The notes below the pieces were generated by a model. The model saw only the letters and a program-made list of their open reading frames with translations, was not told the origin of the DNA and searched no databases. Below, piece by piece: positions 35,266 through 42,494 of a DNA stretch of 64,000 nt. Origin of the DNA: Chloracidobacterium sp. (GTDB taxonomy: Bacteria > Acidobacteriota > Blastocatellia > Pyrinomonadales > Pyrinomonadaceae); NCBI GenBank assembly GCA_016706275.1, contig JADJJY010000001.1, positions 1,116,001-1,180,000 on the forward strand, in the 5' to 3' direction. A program made the translations under genes and the position numbers. Numbering within the stretch: position 1 is the first letter of the stretch; each line of letters begins with the position of its first letter.

Positions 35266-36747
35266 CTATTCGCCTTTTAGGTATCTTCCATAGCTCCCAT
35301 CCAGCACTCCGTTAACAAGTATTTCTCTTGAGCTGCGCTGGAGCTTTTTGATCCGGGAGCGTTCTTGGGCTTCGGCGGCGCGTTGCTCGGCGGCGTAGTC
35401 GCGGGTGAGGTCGGATTCGGATGCAGGGCCGAGGTATTCGAAGCCAAGAAATGGCGAGGCCATTTCTAGTGACGAGTGACGAGGGACAAGTGACGAGTCG
35501 GAGGAAGAACTACCACCCCGCCCTGCGGGCACCCCTCCTAAGCAAGGCGGGGAGTTTGTGGGGGACGAGATGCGGTCTAGTTGGAAAACTAATACGTCGG
35601 GATCTACGCCGCTAACGGCGTGTGTCGGCAAGGCTGCCGACACTCCGACGACGGAACTACCACCCCGGCCTGCGGCCACCCCTCCTAAGCAAGGAGGGGA
35701 GTTTTTGGATTTGAGGAGTTTGATGTAGCGGTATTCGGGGCCGTAGGTGGTGGGGTTTAACGACATCACGCTGTCGGCGATGTTCGCCAGTTGAGAGTTG
35801 AAAGTTGAGAGTTGAGAGTTGGCGGATGCTGCGGAGCTACCACCCCGGCCTGCGGCCACCCCTCCTAAATAAGGAGGGGAGCTTAAGGAGTCCGCCCGCT
35901 TACGCAGGCGGTTCTGCCCCGGAGCGATGACGAGGATGGAGAGGTTGTGGGTGGTGGCGGTTAGTTTTAGTGAATTGAGCATGCGGATGTGGGCCGAATT
36001 GTTGCGGGCGTAGGGCGTGAGGGCGGCGAGGTTGTCGATGATGATGACCTTGGCGCCGGATTCGGCGATCGCCTGGTCGATCGAGGCGTCGAAGAATTTG
36101 GTGAGGCTGTCGTTGAACTCTGCGGGAATGGAGCCGAAATCGCGATAGGACGGGCGGATGAGCTTTGGCGAAAAACGGTAGCGGACCGGCAGCTTGCCGG
36201 GGATCGGCGACGGGCACGTGTAGCGTTCGGCAAACTGAGCGTCCGTTTGGTCGAGATCGAGGAGCAAGACTTTTTGATTGCGGAATTCGTAACTACCACC
36301 CCGGCCTTCGGCCACCCCTCCTAAACAAGGAGGGGAGCCGTGGGAGGAGGCGGGCCGACTGAAGTCGGGACTCCAAGCGGGGACACCACGCGCGATGGAT
36401 TCGGCGATCTGGACGGCGAGGAGGCTTTTGCCGATGTTGGGTTCGCCGATCAGCAGGGCGACCTCGCCCGTTCGCCACAGGCCCGGGACGAGATCCGCGG
36501 GCGGTGCGGTCCGCATCGCGGCGTTGGCCGGACGGACTTCGAACATGCTTTCGTGCGGGAGATACAGAAGCCGGTGGGCGTAACGGTCTTTGTGTGTGGG
36601 AGAGGCGGGATCGGTGTTGGTTTTTGCGTTGGGCTCAGGGGCGTCGCTGCCGTCCCAGCCGGCGGCCGAGTCGTAGCGGTCGAGGTCGAGGTCTTCGTCG
36701 TCCGCATCGTCAAAGTTGTCGTGATCTTTGCCCAGGAGTTCTGCCAT
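35266..36747 (-). CDS. RepA/KaiC-like AAA ATPase carrying many in-frame repeat insertions
   Basis: 493 residues. An acidic N-terminus is followed by the ATPase core: Walker A LIGEPNIGKSLLAVQIAES (about 100-120), KVLLLDLDQTDAQFAERYT and Walker B AKVIIIDNLAALTPYARNN (about 230). The sensor-like segment ILVIAPGQNR and the body SVMSLNPTTYGPEYRYIKLLK follow. Between them lie peptide blocks translated from palindromic repeats: four copies of SPP(C/Y)LGGVAxGRGGSS, plus blocks from at least four other repeat families. Despite this the frame is open and the conserved motifs are intact. Its paralogue at 22188 is decayed. Direct repeats sit upstream of the start. It is a plasmid-like replication or DNA-handling ATPase by family. 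Whether it folds with these inserts is unknown. Confidence 0.75.
   Translation of the reverse strand: MAELLGKDHDNFDDADDEDLDLDRYDSAAGWDGSDAPEPNAKTNTDPASPTHKDRYAHRLLYLPHESMFEVRPANAAMRTAPPADLVPGLWRTGEVALLIGEPNIGKSLLAVQIAESIARGVPAWSPDFSRPASSHGSPPCLGGVAEGRGGSYEFRNQKVLLLDLDQTDAQFAERYTCPSPIPGKLPVRYRFSPKLIRPSYRDFGSIPAEFNDSLTKFFDASIDQAIAESGAKVIIIDNLAALTPYARNNSAHIRMLNSLKLTATTHNLSILVIAPGQNRLRKRADSLSSPPYLGGVAAGRGGSSAASANSQLSTFNSQLANIADSVMSLNPTTYGPEYRYIKLLKSKNSPPCLGGVAAGRGGSSVVGVSAALPTHAVSGVDPDVLVFQLDRISSPTNSPPCLGGVPAGRGGSSSSDSSLVPRHSSLEMASPFLGFEYLGPASESDLTRDYAAEQRAAEAQERSRIKKLQRSSREILVNGVLDGSYGRYLKGE
35468..35500. repeat. GTGACGAGGGACAAG repeat inside the ATPase gene
   Basis: Units of gtgacgag/ggacaag. 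Translated in frame on the minus strand as SSDSSLVPRHSSLEM. Confidence 0.7.
35508..35557. repeat. Family A palindrome, copy 3, in frame in the ATPase gene
   Basis: ccaccccgccctgcgggcac then cccctcctaagcaaggcggg. It encodes NSPPCLGGVPAGRGGSS in the host protein. Confidence 0.85.
35595..35640. repeat. GCCGACACACGCCG-type repeat, in frame in the ATPase gene
   Basis: Palindromic ccgctaacggc and cggcaaggctgccg, with cgtgtgtcggcaaggc in the middle. It encodes SAALPTHAVSG. The same element lies at 22334 in the decayed paralogue. Confidence 0.65.
35655..35704. repeat. Family A palindrome, copy 4, in frame in the ATPase gene
   Basis: ccaccccggcctgcggccac and cccctcctaagcaaggaggg. It encodes NSPPCLGGVAAGRGGSS. 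Confidence 0.85.
35790..35820. repeat. AGTTGAGAGTTGAAAG tandem repeat, in frame in the ATPase gene
   Basis: Four near-identical gagttgaaa/gagttgaga units, encoding NSQLSTFNSQLA. Confidence 0.8.
35836..35884. repeat. Family A palindrome, copy 5, in frame in the ATPase gene
   Basis: ctaccaccccggcctgcggc and cctcctaaataaggagggga. It encodes SPPYLGGVAAGRGGSS. Confidence 0.85.
35885..35915. repeat. GAGTCCGCCCGC...GCAGGCGG palindrome, in frame in the ATPase gene
   Basis: ccgcccgcttacgcaggcgg flanked by gagt and ttct. It encodes RLRKRADSL and directly abuts family A copy 5. Confidence 0.75.
36291..36337. repeat. Family A palindrome, copy 6, in frame in the ATPase gene
   Basis: accaccccggccttcggcca and cccctcctaaacaaggaggg. 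It encodes GSPPCLGGVAEGRGGS, just before the KVLLLDLDQ strand. This is the same place as the element at 22391 in the paralogue. Confidence 0.85.
36350..36378. repeat. GGCCGACT-AGTCGG-GACTCC palindrome, in frame in the ATPase gene
   Basis: gccgactgaagtcgggactc, related to 26221-26249. It encodes SPDFSRP. Confidence 0.7.
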
Positions 36748-36788
36748 GTGAACGAACGTAGCAAAATCCTGTGGACGTTAGAACCCTG

Positions 36789-36834
36789 TTTTGCGGGCTT
36801 TGACGTATTTTGCGGGCTTTGACTTATTTTGCTT
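36789..36834 (-). repeat. Iteron-like 19-bp direct repeats upstream of the ATPase gene
   Basis: Two and a half copies of ttttgcgggctttgac(g/t)ta on the + strand, lying 42 bp upstream of the ATG at 36747. The position parallels the 20-bp array ahead of the decayed paralogue. Confidence 0.65.
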
Positions 36835-36879
36835 ATGGTGGCCAGAGCGAATTGACTTTGAGTCGGTGGGGGCGGACAA

Positions 36880-37100
36880 TCAGAGGTTAGTTCTTTGGTG
36901 GAAAGAAAAGCATTTGAGGATCAAGGGTAAGGCGGGTGAGATTCCCGCACGATCGCGTCACCGTTAAAGTCGGGCCGCCTGCCTCGGATACAAAGCCAGT
37001 GAGGATGTTTCGCGTCAAAACATCGCAGGCAAGCACGGTGCAATAACAAAACGCCCTGTTTTCCGGTCGATATTCGACGCGCGGAGAGCAGGGGTTTTTG
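36880..37100 (+). promoter_or_regulatory. Cobalamin riboswitch upstream of btuF
   Basis: Conserved B12-element segments in order: aagggtaaggcgggtgagat followed by tcccgca, cgcgtcaccgttaaag, and aaagccagtgagg. These match the consensus GG(T/C)GaGA-TCCcgC, CaCxGTxA and AGCCAG of cobalamin riboswitches, though the exact boundaries are estimated. It directly precedes a B12 uptake operon. It should turn expression off when cobalamin is bound. Confidence 0.85.
37054..37100 (+). terminator. Terminator hairpin of the riboswitch expression platform
   Basis: ccctgttttccg (37054-37065) pairs with cggagagcaggg (37082-37093) at 10 of 12 positions and is followed by five T residues. It lies just before the btuF start, as for transcription-attenuating riboswitches. 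Confidence 0.75.
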
Positions 37101-37106
37101 TTTGCG

Positions 37107-38096
37107 ATGAGGAGTAAAGTTGCTATGAGGAGAGAACCACCCCGTCAGCCGAAGCGGCTGCCACCCCTCCTTCGTAAGGAGGGGAGCTTATGGATCGCAG
37201 TAGCGTTGACTACGTTGATGTTGTTGTCGGCGTGTGGCGGGGCTAAGAATGCGGGGAACTCTGCGACACCGGTGCCGATGCGGGTTGTGACGGATGACCT
37301 TGGGCGGGCGGTGACGATACCGGTGAAGGTGACGCGGGTTGTCAGCTTGGCACCGAATCTGACGGAGAATATCTTCGCGGTCGGCGCGGGCGACAGGTTG
37401 GTCGGAGTCACGACGTTTTGCAATTATCCCGAGCAAGCCAAAGCGATCGCCAAGATCGGCGACACGATGACGCCTAATATGGAGTCGATCATCGCGCTCA
37501 AGCCGGACGTTGTGTTTGTCTCGACCGCGTCGCAGATCGAGGCGTTTATGAAAACGCTCGAGGCGAACGGGATCGCGGTTTATGTTACGAATCCAACTGG
37601 AACAGTAGATGTAATGAGAAACCTCAAAGCACTGGGGGAGATTTTTGATACCCAGAAGGTTTCGGATGATTTGATTGCAAATTTGACCCAAAGAATTAAC
37701 GCCGTAGCCAACCTAACCGGACCTCTTGCGAGTCACCGAGAACGGCCTACCAAGGTTTTTATTCAAATCTCAAAGGAGCCTTTGTTCACGATTGGAAATA
37801 AGTCCCACCTAAACGAGTGGCTTTTTAATGCGGGTGGTCAATCTGTAACAGAAAACGTCGACACAGCATATCCAAAACTCAGTAAAGAAACAGCGTCGGC
37901 ATTGAATCCGGAGGTTATCATCCTTTCGGAATCGGACGATAATAAGGAGCCGAATGATGCGTTTAAGAATTCACCGGCGGTTAAGAATGGACGTGTATAT
38001 AAGGTGAACGCCGATCTGCTGTCGCGGCCGGGGCCGAGGCTGGTGGATGCGTTGGAGCAGATCGCGAAGGATCTGCATCCGGAGAAATTCAAATAA
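37107..38096 (+). CDS. btuF: Cobalamin-binding periplasmic lipoprotein (BtuF-like)
   Basis: 329 residues from ATG 37107; a TTG at 37098 is less likely. The lipobox TLMLLSAC (about residue 43) anchors it. Then the class III substrate-binding fold: VTIPVKVTRVVSLAPNLTENIFAVGAGDRLVGVTTFCNYPEQA, a long central helix and a C-terminal lobe with NPEVIILSESDDN. A family A repeat encodes the n-region of the signal peptide (REPPRQPKRLPPLLRKEGS), adding positive charges before the hydrophobic core. It is controlled by the upstream B12 riboswitch and works with the next two genes as an ABC importer of corrinoids. Confidence 0.88.
   Translation: MRSKVAMRREPPRQPKRLPPLLRKEGSLWIAVALTTLMLLSACGGAKNAGNSATPVPMRVVTDDLGRAVTIPVKVTRVVSLAPNLTENIFAVGAGDRLVGVTTFCNYPEQAKAIAKIGDTMTPNMESIIALKPDVVFVSTASQIEAFMKTLEANGIAVYVTNPTGTVDVMRNLKALGEIFDTQKVSDDLIANLTQRINAVANLTGPLASHRERPTKVFIQISKEPLFTIGNKSHLNEWLFNAGGQSVTENVDTAYPKLSKETASALNPEVIILSESDDNKEPNDAFKNSPAVKNGRVYKVNADLLSRPGPRLVDALEQIAKDLHPEKFK
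37134..37188. repeat. Family A palindrome, copy 7, encoding the BtuF signal-peptide n-region
   Basis: accaccccgtcagccgaagc and cccctccttcgtaaggaggg. Nearly identical to copies 8 and 9. Confidence 0.9.
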
Positions 38097-38100
38097 GCAA

Positions 38101-38133
38101 TTCACCACAGAGAACTCAGAGATCGCAGAGAAG
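38101..38133. repeat. CACCACAGAGAACTCAGAG repeat
   Basis: ttcaccacagagaactcaga then gatcgcagag: a tandem-like cagaga motif between btuF and btuC, of the same type as 61951-62082. Confidence 0.6.
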
Positions 38134-38137
38134 CCGA

Positions 38138-39079
38138 ATGCTATTGATTGGCGGCCTGTTATTTCTGTTGCTTGCGATCGTGCTTGCGGCGGCGGTGATG
38201 CTTGGGGCGGAGCGGTTGCCTTTGTTTGATCTGTCGGAGCAGCAGCGGTCGATATTGTATGACATACGGCTGCCAAGGATATTGTTGGGGGCTTGTGTCG
38301 GGGCGAGTTTGGCGGTGGCGGGTGCGGGGTTGCAGTCGCTGTTGAGAAATCCGCTGGCCGAGCCGTATTTGCTGGGTGTTTCGAACGGAGCGGCGTTGGG
38401 GACGATGCTGGCGTTCGTGTTTTTTCAGAGCCTTGAGATCACGCGGCCGTTGCTGGCGTTTGCGGGAGCGGGGCTTGCGACCGTGGCGGTTTACCGGATG
38501 GCGAAGAGCCGGGCGGGGATGAACGTAGAGCGGCTGGTGCTATCGGGGGTGATCGTGACGACGTTTTTGTCGTCGGTGATCGTGATGTTGACGACCTTGC
38601 TTGATGCGGCAAAGCTGAGGAGCTTTACGTTTTGGCTGCTGGGGGATCTGTCACAGGCGACCGTTAACGGCGTTTATTTGAGCTTCGGCGCGGTCATTAT
38701 CGGCACGATCATTTTGATGTCACAGGCGAGGGCTTTGAACCTGATGATGGTCGGCGAACGTGATGCGTTCGATTTTGGAGTCGAGGTCGGACGGGTGCGG
38801 ATGCTGGTTTTTGGAGCGTCGAGCCTCGTCGTCGGAGCGGCGGTCGCGGCGAGTGGTTCGGTAGGGTATGTCGGGCTGATCGTGCCGCATTTGGTGCGGT
38901 TGATTGTGGGGAGTGATAACCGTTTGGTGGTGCCGTTTTCGGCCGTAGCGGGGGCGATATTTGTGGTGTTTGCGGATACGATCGCGCGAACGGCTATCGC
39001 TCCGAGGGAATTGCCGGTCGGGGCGGTAACGGCGTTGATCGGGGCTCCATTGTTTATTTATTTGCTGAGGAGAAATTAG
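38138..39079 (+). CDS. btuC: Cobalamin ABC permease (FecCD/BtuC family)
   Basis: 313 residues with about nine hydrophobic helices. Diagnostic FecCD motifs: RLPRILLGACVGASLAVAGAGLQSLLRNPLAEPYLLGVSNGA near the start, and GYVGLIVPHLVRLIVGSDNRLVVPFSA near 245-275, the coupling helix for the ATPase. It forms the membrane channel of the importer. It lies 41 bp downstream of btuF, within the operon. Confidence 0.9.
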   Translation: MLLIGGLLFLLLAIVLAAAVMLGAERLPLFDLSEQQRSILYDIRLPRILLGACVGASLAVAGAGLQSLLRNPLAEPYLLGVSNGAALGTMLAFVFFQSLEITRPLLAFAGAGLATVAVYRMAKSRAGMNVERLVLSGVIVTTFLSSVIVMLTTLLDAAKLRSFTFWLLGDLSQATVNGVYLSFGAVIIGTIILMSQARALNLMMVGERDAFDFGVEVGRVRMLVFGASSLVVGAAVAASGSVGYVGLIVPHLVRLIVGSDNRLVVPFSAVAGAIFVVFADTIARTAIAPRELPVGAVTALIGAPLFIYLLRRN

Positions 39080-39085
39080 AGGAAA

Positions 39086-39140
39086 GAACCACCCCGTCAG
39101 CCGAAGCGGCTGCCACCCCTCCTTCGTAAGGAGGGGAGCT
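39086..39140. repeat. Family A palindrome, copy 8, between btuC and btuD
   Basis: accaccccgtcagccgaagc and ccttcgtaaggaggggagct. Its end (gaggggag) lies about 8 bp before the btuD ATG and may supply the Shine-Dalgarno. Confidence 0.9.
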
Positions 39141-39146
39141 AAAAAG

Positions 39147-39917
39147 ATGCTTGAGGTTAAAGACATATCGGTAGGTTACGGCGAGCGGGCGGTTTTGGGC
39201 GGCGTGTCTTTTGAGCTGCGCGACGGCAAAACCATCGTGCTGCTGGGGGCGAACGGTGCGGGTAAGACGACGCTTATTAAGGCGTTGAATGCGACTTTGC
39301 CGTTGACCAGTGGTGATATTGCTTTGGATGGTGAGCGTTTGTCGAAGATCTCACGGCGTGAGATCGCACGGAATATTGCCGTGGTCGCGCAGGAAAATGA
39401 GACGCGGTTTCCGGTGACGGTTTTGGAGTTTGTGCTGTCGGGGCGGTTTGTTCATGGGAATGCGTTTGGGTGGGAGAGCGAAGCTGATGTTGCGTTTGCC
39501 GAACGGGCGCTGGCCGATTGCGATCTGAGCGGTTACGAGACGCGCCTTATGAATCATCTATCGGGCGGTGAACGGCAGAGGGTTGTGCTGGCGAGGGCTT
39601 TGGCGACGGGGGCGAGAATCCTGTTACTGGATGAGCCGACAGCAAATCTGGACCTCGCACATCAGGCGATGATGTTTCGGCTGGTGCGTGAGCGGTGCCG
39701 GTCTTGTCAGGCATCGGCGGTAGTTATCACTCATGATCTCAATCTCGCAGCGGAGTTTGCGGACGAGATCATTATGTTGACAGACGGGCGAATTGCTGCA
39801 AAAGGCACGCCGACAGAGGTTTTAACGGCTGAGAATATCAAGGGAGTTTTCGGCGTGAATGTTTTGCTGGATGAAAATCCGGCGAGTGGAAACGTTCGCG
39901 TGACGAGCGTTTTTTAG
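39147..39917 (+). CDS. btuD: Cobalamin ABC ATPase (BtuD-like)
   Basis: 256 residues. Walker A LGANGAGKTTLIKAL, Q-loop VAQEN, ABC signature LSGGERQRVVLARAL, Walker B ILLLDEPTANLD and the H-switch VVITHDLNL. The VAQENETRFPVTVLEFV stretch matches FecE/BtuD/HmuV-type ATPases. It powers import through BtuC. The repeat copy 8 provides the gaggggag just upstream, so its translation may depend on the element. Confidence 0.9.
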   Translation: MLEVKDISVGYGERAVLGGVSFELRDGKTIVLLGANGAGKTTLIKALNATLPLTSGDIALDGERLSKISRREIARNIAVVAQENETRFPVTVLEFVLSGRFVHGNAFGWESEADVAFAERALADCDLSGYETRLMNHLSGGERQRVVLARALATGARILLLDEPTANLDLAHQAMMFRLVRERCRSCQASAVVITHDLNLAAEFADEIIMLTDGRIAAKGTPTEVLTAENIKGVFGVNVLLDENPASGNVRVTSVF

Positions 39918-39925
39918 GAGTGTCA

Positions 39926-39997
39926 TCCACAGATAAACACAGATAGACACGGATAAAAGAAAGATATATCTATGTCCATCAGTGTTGATCTGTGGAC
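39926..39997. repeat. CCACAGATAAACACAGAT long palindrome (family B), copy 1
   Basis: tccacagataaacacagata facing gtgttgatctgtgga over about 72 bp. Related copies at 60165, 61414, 61988 and 63273. Confidence 0.8.
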
Positions 39998-40002
39998 GAT
40001 AT

Positions 40003-40200
40003 GTTGATAAGCGATGCAAGGGAAGTTTGGTGCAAAGCCAACGCTGCCCACGCAACAGTGAGATCAAATGACGAATTTCGAATAACGAATATCGAATTGC
40101 TCAAATTCTATATTCGATATTTTCTATTCGATATTTGATCGAGCCTGGAACCTAGCTCGTTTGTTGGGGATTTGAACCATTCTGCGATGGGCAGAAGAGG
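40003..40200 (+). promoter_or_regulatory. Cobalamin riboswitch upstream of btuB
   Basis: Canonical B12-box segments: gggaagtttggtgcaaagcc, then aacgctgcccacgcaacagt followed by ga, and gagcctggaacctagctc near the 3' side (matching the AGCC-GGA-ACCT consensus). The lower part (ccattctgcgatgggcagaa followed by gaggag) can pair, probably hiding the btuB Shine-Dalgarno. A palindromic repeat fills the variable arm. Controls the receptor gene by B12. Confidence 0.88.
40075..40134. repeat. GAATTTCGAATAACGAATATCG palindrome inside the btuB riboswitch
   Basis: acgaatttcgaataacgaat faces tattcgatattttctattcg. It lies between the conserved CAACAGTGA and GAGCCTGG boxes, enclosed by gatcaaat/atttgatc arms that close the peripheral stem. 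Confidence 0.8.
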
Positions 40201-40206
40201 AGTTTT

Positions 40207-42321
40207 ATGAAGACGTTACTAGTTTTTTGTTCAATATTTATTTTAGCGATCTCGGCAGCGGCGCAAACAGCGACTCCGACTCCGACGCCGTCGATAAGGG
40301 AAGAAGTGACGGTTTCGGCTGGCGAGAGTCAGACGATAGAGCAGGTGTCAAAGACAGTCGATACGATCTCGGCGCAGGAGATGCGGGACCGGGCGGATTT
40401 TTCGCTGATCGAATCGTTGCGGACGATACCGGGTTTTCGGGTTGCTCAGTCGGGTGGATTTGGAAAGCTTGCGACGATCAAGACTCGGGGGCTTCGAAAT
40501 TGGGACACGGCGGTGTTGATCGACGGGATACGGTTTCGCGATGTGACCGGTATTACCGGGGATGCGACGGCGTTTTTGAGCGATTTTACATTAACGAGTG
40601 TGAGCAAGGTCGAGGTACTTCGCGGGTCCGGTTCGTCGCTTTATGGTACGAACGCGATCGGCGGTACGATCGATTTTCAGACACCTGAGGCAAAATCGGG
40701 GACGCATGGACAGATCGGCGGAGCGTTTGGCGGGCTGGGGCTGCGGCGTTTTCGCGGAACGATCGCTCATGGTACCGACAGCGGTAAATTTGGCATTACG
40801 GCCGGGGCTTCGCAAACGACTTACACCAAGGGCATCGATGGCGACGACCGGGCGAACAACACAAATCTGCAGACGCGGCTTGATCTTTCACCAACAAGCA
40901 AAACGAGCATTTCCGGGCGGATATTTTTCTCAGATGCCGACGTGAGGCTCAATAGCAGCCCCGATACGCTGGGAACGCTGCCCGCGTCAAATACAACGAT
41001 CGTCAATGCTCAACAGGGCGTAAATTTTAAGTTTGACGCAAATGACCCCGACAATCGTCAGGATACGCGGTTCTTTAACGGGCAGATCGTTGTCAACCAG
41101 ATCGTCACCGACAAGTTTGTCATCAGCGGTTATTATCAGGGGTTGTCGACCCGCCGTGTCAACAACAACGGCACGCTTGGCGTAGGTTTTCAAAGCGCTT
41201 CGACAAGCCTGTTTGAGGGCGATGTTCATACCGGAAACGTTCATATCAACTGGACGCCGGTCACGGAAAACACGCTGACCGCTGGGTATGAGTTTGAGGA
41301 TGAAAAGTATTTTAACGACGGTAAAACGCCGTCGGGTACGAAGAACTTTTTTACGAGTGCCGGACAGAGGAGCAATACCTTTTACGTTCAAAACCTCGTG
41401 AGCCTGCTGGGCGGCGACCTGCAATTGGCAGGTGGGATGCGTTTTCAAAGGTTTAATTTGAAAGCGCCGGGCTTTAGTCTGACAAATGCTCCGTACAACA
41501 ATCTGACGCTGACCAATCCGCCAAATGCTTACACGTTTGACGGTGCGGCATCGTATTTTGTCAGAAAGAGCGGCACCAAATTTCGTGCTCATGTCGGAAA
41601 TGGCTATCGCGTGCCGTCTTTGTATGAGCGGTTTGGTTCGTTCTTTAACACATTTCCGTCAAACGCTTTTGTCGCGATCGGCGACCCGTTCTTAAAGCCG
41701 GAAAAGACCATCGCGTTTGACGCCGGTGTCGAGCAAAATCTTGCAAACGACCGCGTTAGGGTTTCGGGTACGTATTTTTGGACGCGGCTCACGGACATCA
41801 TCGGCTACGGCAACACGGTAGCGAGTATCGGCACGACGCCGAGGCCGTTTGGCGGGTACGTTAATCAAAAAGGCGGCACGTCACGCGGGGGCGAATTCAG
41901 CGTCAAAGGTAAGGCGACCGACCGGACCGATCTGTTTGCGTCGTACACCTTTACCCGCAGTGTGCAGCTTGTTCCGCAACTCACGGGCAGCGGTATTCTC
42001 AACACGCTCGGTGTGCCGGACCACCAATTTACGTTTGTCGCGACCCAGCGATTTAAGCGTTTTTGGGTGAATTTCGATTTCCTGGCGACATCGACATACC
42101 TTGCTCCGCTCACCAGTAGCGCAAGCTTTGCAACACGAATCTACCGTTTTAAGGGCAATCGCAAGGGCGACCTGACGGGCGGATATACGTTTAATGTAAA
42201 GGGTGACAAGACGCTGCGGCTGTACGGCACGGTTGAGAATGTTTTCAACCAGGAGTATTACGAGAACGGATTTAGAACTGCTAAGGCGTCGGCTCGGGCT
42301 GGATTGACGTTCGGATTCTAA
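40207..42321 (+). CDS. btuB: TonB-dependent outer-membrane receptor, probably for cobalamin (BtuB-like)
   Basis: 704 residues. Signal peptide (KTLLVFCSIFILAISAAAQ), a Thr/Pro linker (TATPTPTPSIREEVTVSAGE) with a TonB-box-like EEVTVSA, then the plug domain with GFRVAQSGGFGKLATIKTRGL, VLIDGIRFRD and the VEVLRGSGSSLYGTNAIGGTIDF signature. The C-terminal barrel of 22 strands ends in the aromatic GLTFGF. Cobalamin specificity is inferred from the riboswitch and the adjacent BtuFCD genes. Shine-Dalgarno agaggag is close to the ATG. Confidence 0.9.
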   Translation: MKTLLVFCSIFILAISAAAQTATPTPTPSIREEVTVSAGESQTIEQVSKTVDTISAQEMRDRADFSLIESLRTIPGFRVAQSGGFGKLATIKTRGLRNWDTAVLIDGIRFRDVTGITGDATAFLSDFTLTSVSKVEVLRGSGSSLYGTNAIGGTIDFQTPEAKSGTHGQIGGAFGGLGLRRFRGTIAHGTDSGKFGITAGASQTTYTKGIDGDDRANNTNLQTRLDLSPTSKTSISGRIFFSDADVRLNSSPDTLGTLPASNTTIVNAQQGVNFKFDANDPDNRQDTRFFNGQIVVNQIVTDKFVISGYYQGLSTRRVNNNGTLGVGFQSASTSLFEGDVHTGNVHINWTPVTENTLTAGYEFEDEKYFNDGKTPSGTKNFFTSAGQRSNTFYVQNLVSLLGGDLQLAGGMRFQRFNLKAPGFSLTNAPYNNLTLTNPPNAYTFDGAASYFVRKSGTKFRAHVGNGYRVPSLYERFGSFFNTFPSNAFVAIGDPFLKPEKTIAFDAGVEQNLANDRVRVSGTYFWTRLTDIIGYGNTVASIGTTPRPFGGYVNQKGGTSRGGEFSVKGKATDRTDLFASYTFTRSVQLVPQLTGSGILNTLGVPDHQFTFVATQRFKRFWVNFDFLATSTYLAPLTSSASFATRIYRFKGNRKGDLTGGYTFNVKGDKTLRLYGTVENVFNQEYYENGFRTAKASARAGLTFGF

Positions 42322-42326
42322 GGGGA

Positions 42327-42465
42327 TTGCCCGCGAAACACGCGAACGGCACGAAAACAGGAAAAAAGAAATAGTAAAGCACTGAGGGCGATAGATCGGG
42401 TATAGGCAGAACTATGCCTTCTTCTCAACATTTCGTGTTTTTCGTGTGTTTCGTGGGCAAATGCA
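42327..42465. repeat. GCCCGCGAAACACGCGAA long palindrome (family E), copy 1
   Basis: gcccgcgaaacacgcgaacg on the left and tttcgtgtgtttcgtgggca on the right, with about 90 bp between. A second copy lies at 57917-57995. Confidence 0.75.
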
Positions 42466-42494
42466 TTAAAATCTTTGTATCGGAGGATAAAGAT

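Noticed and set aside
42414..42494. 27-codon N-terminal extension of the secreted helical protein
   Set aside because: Encoded by the right arm of the family E palindrome; the downstream ATG has a good Shine-Dalgarno and opens a signal peptide.
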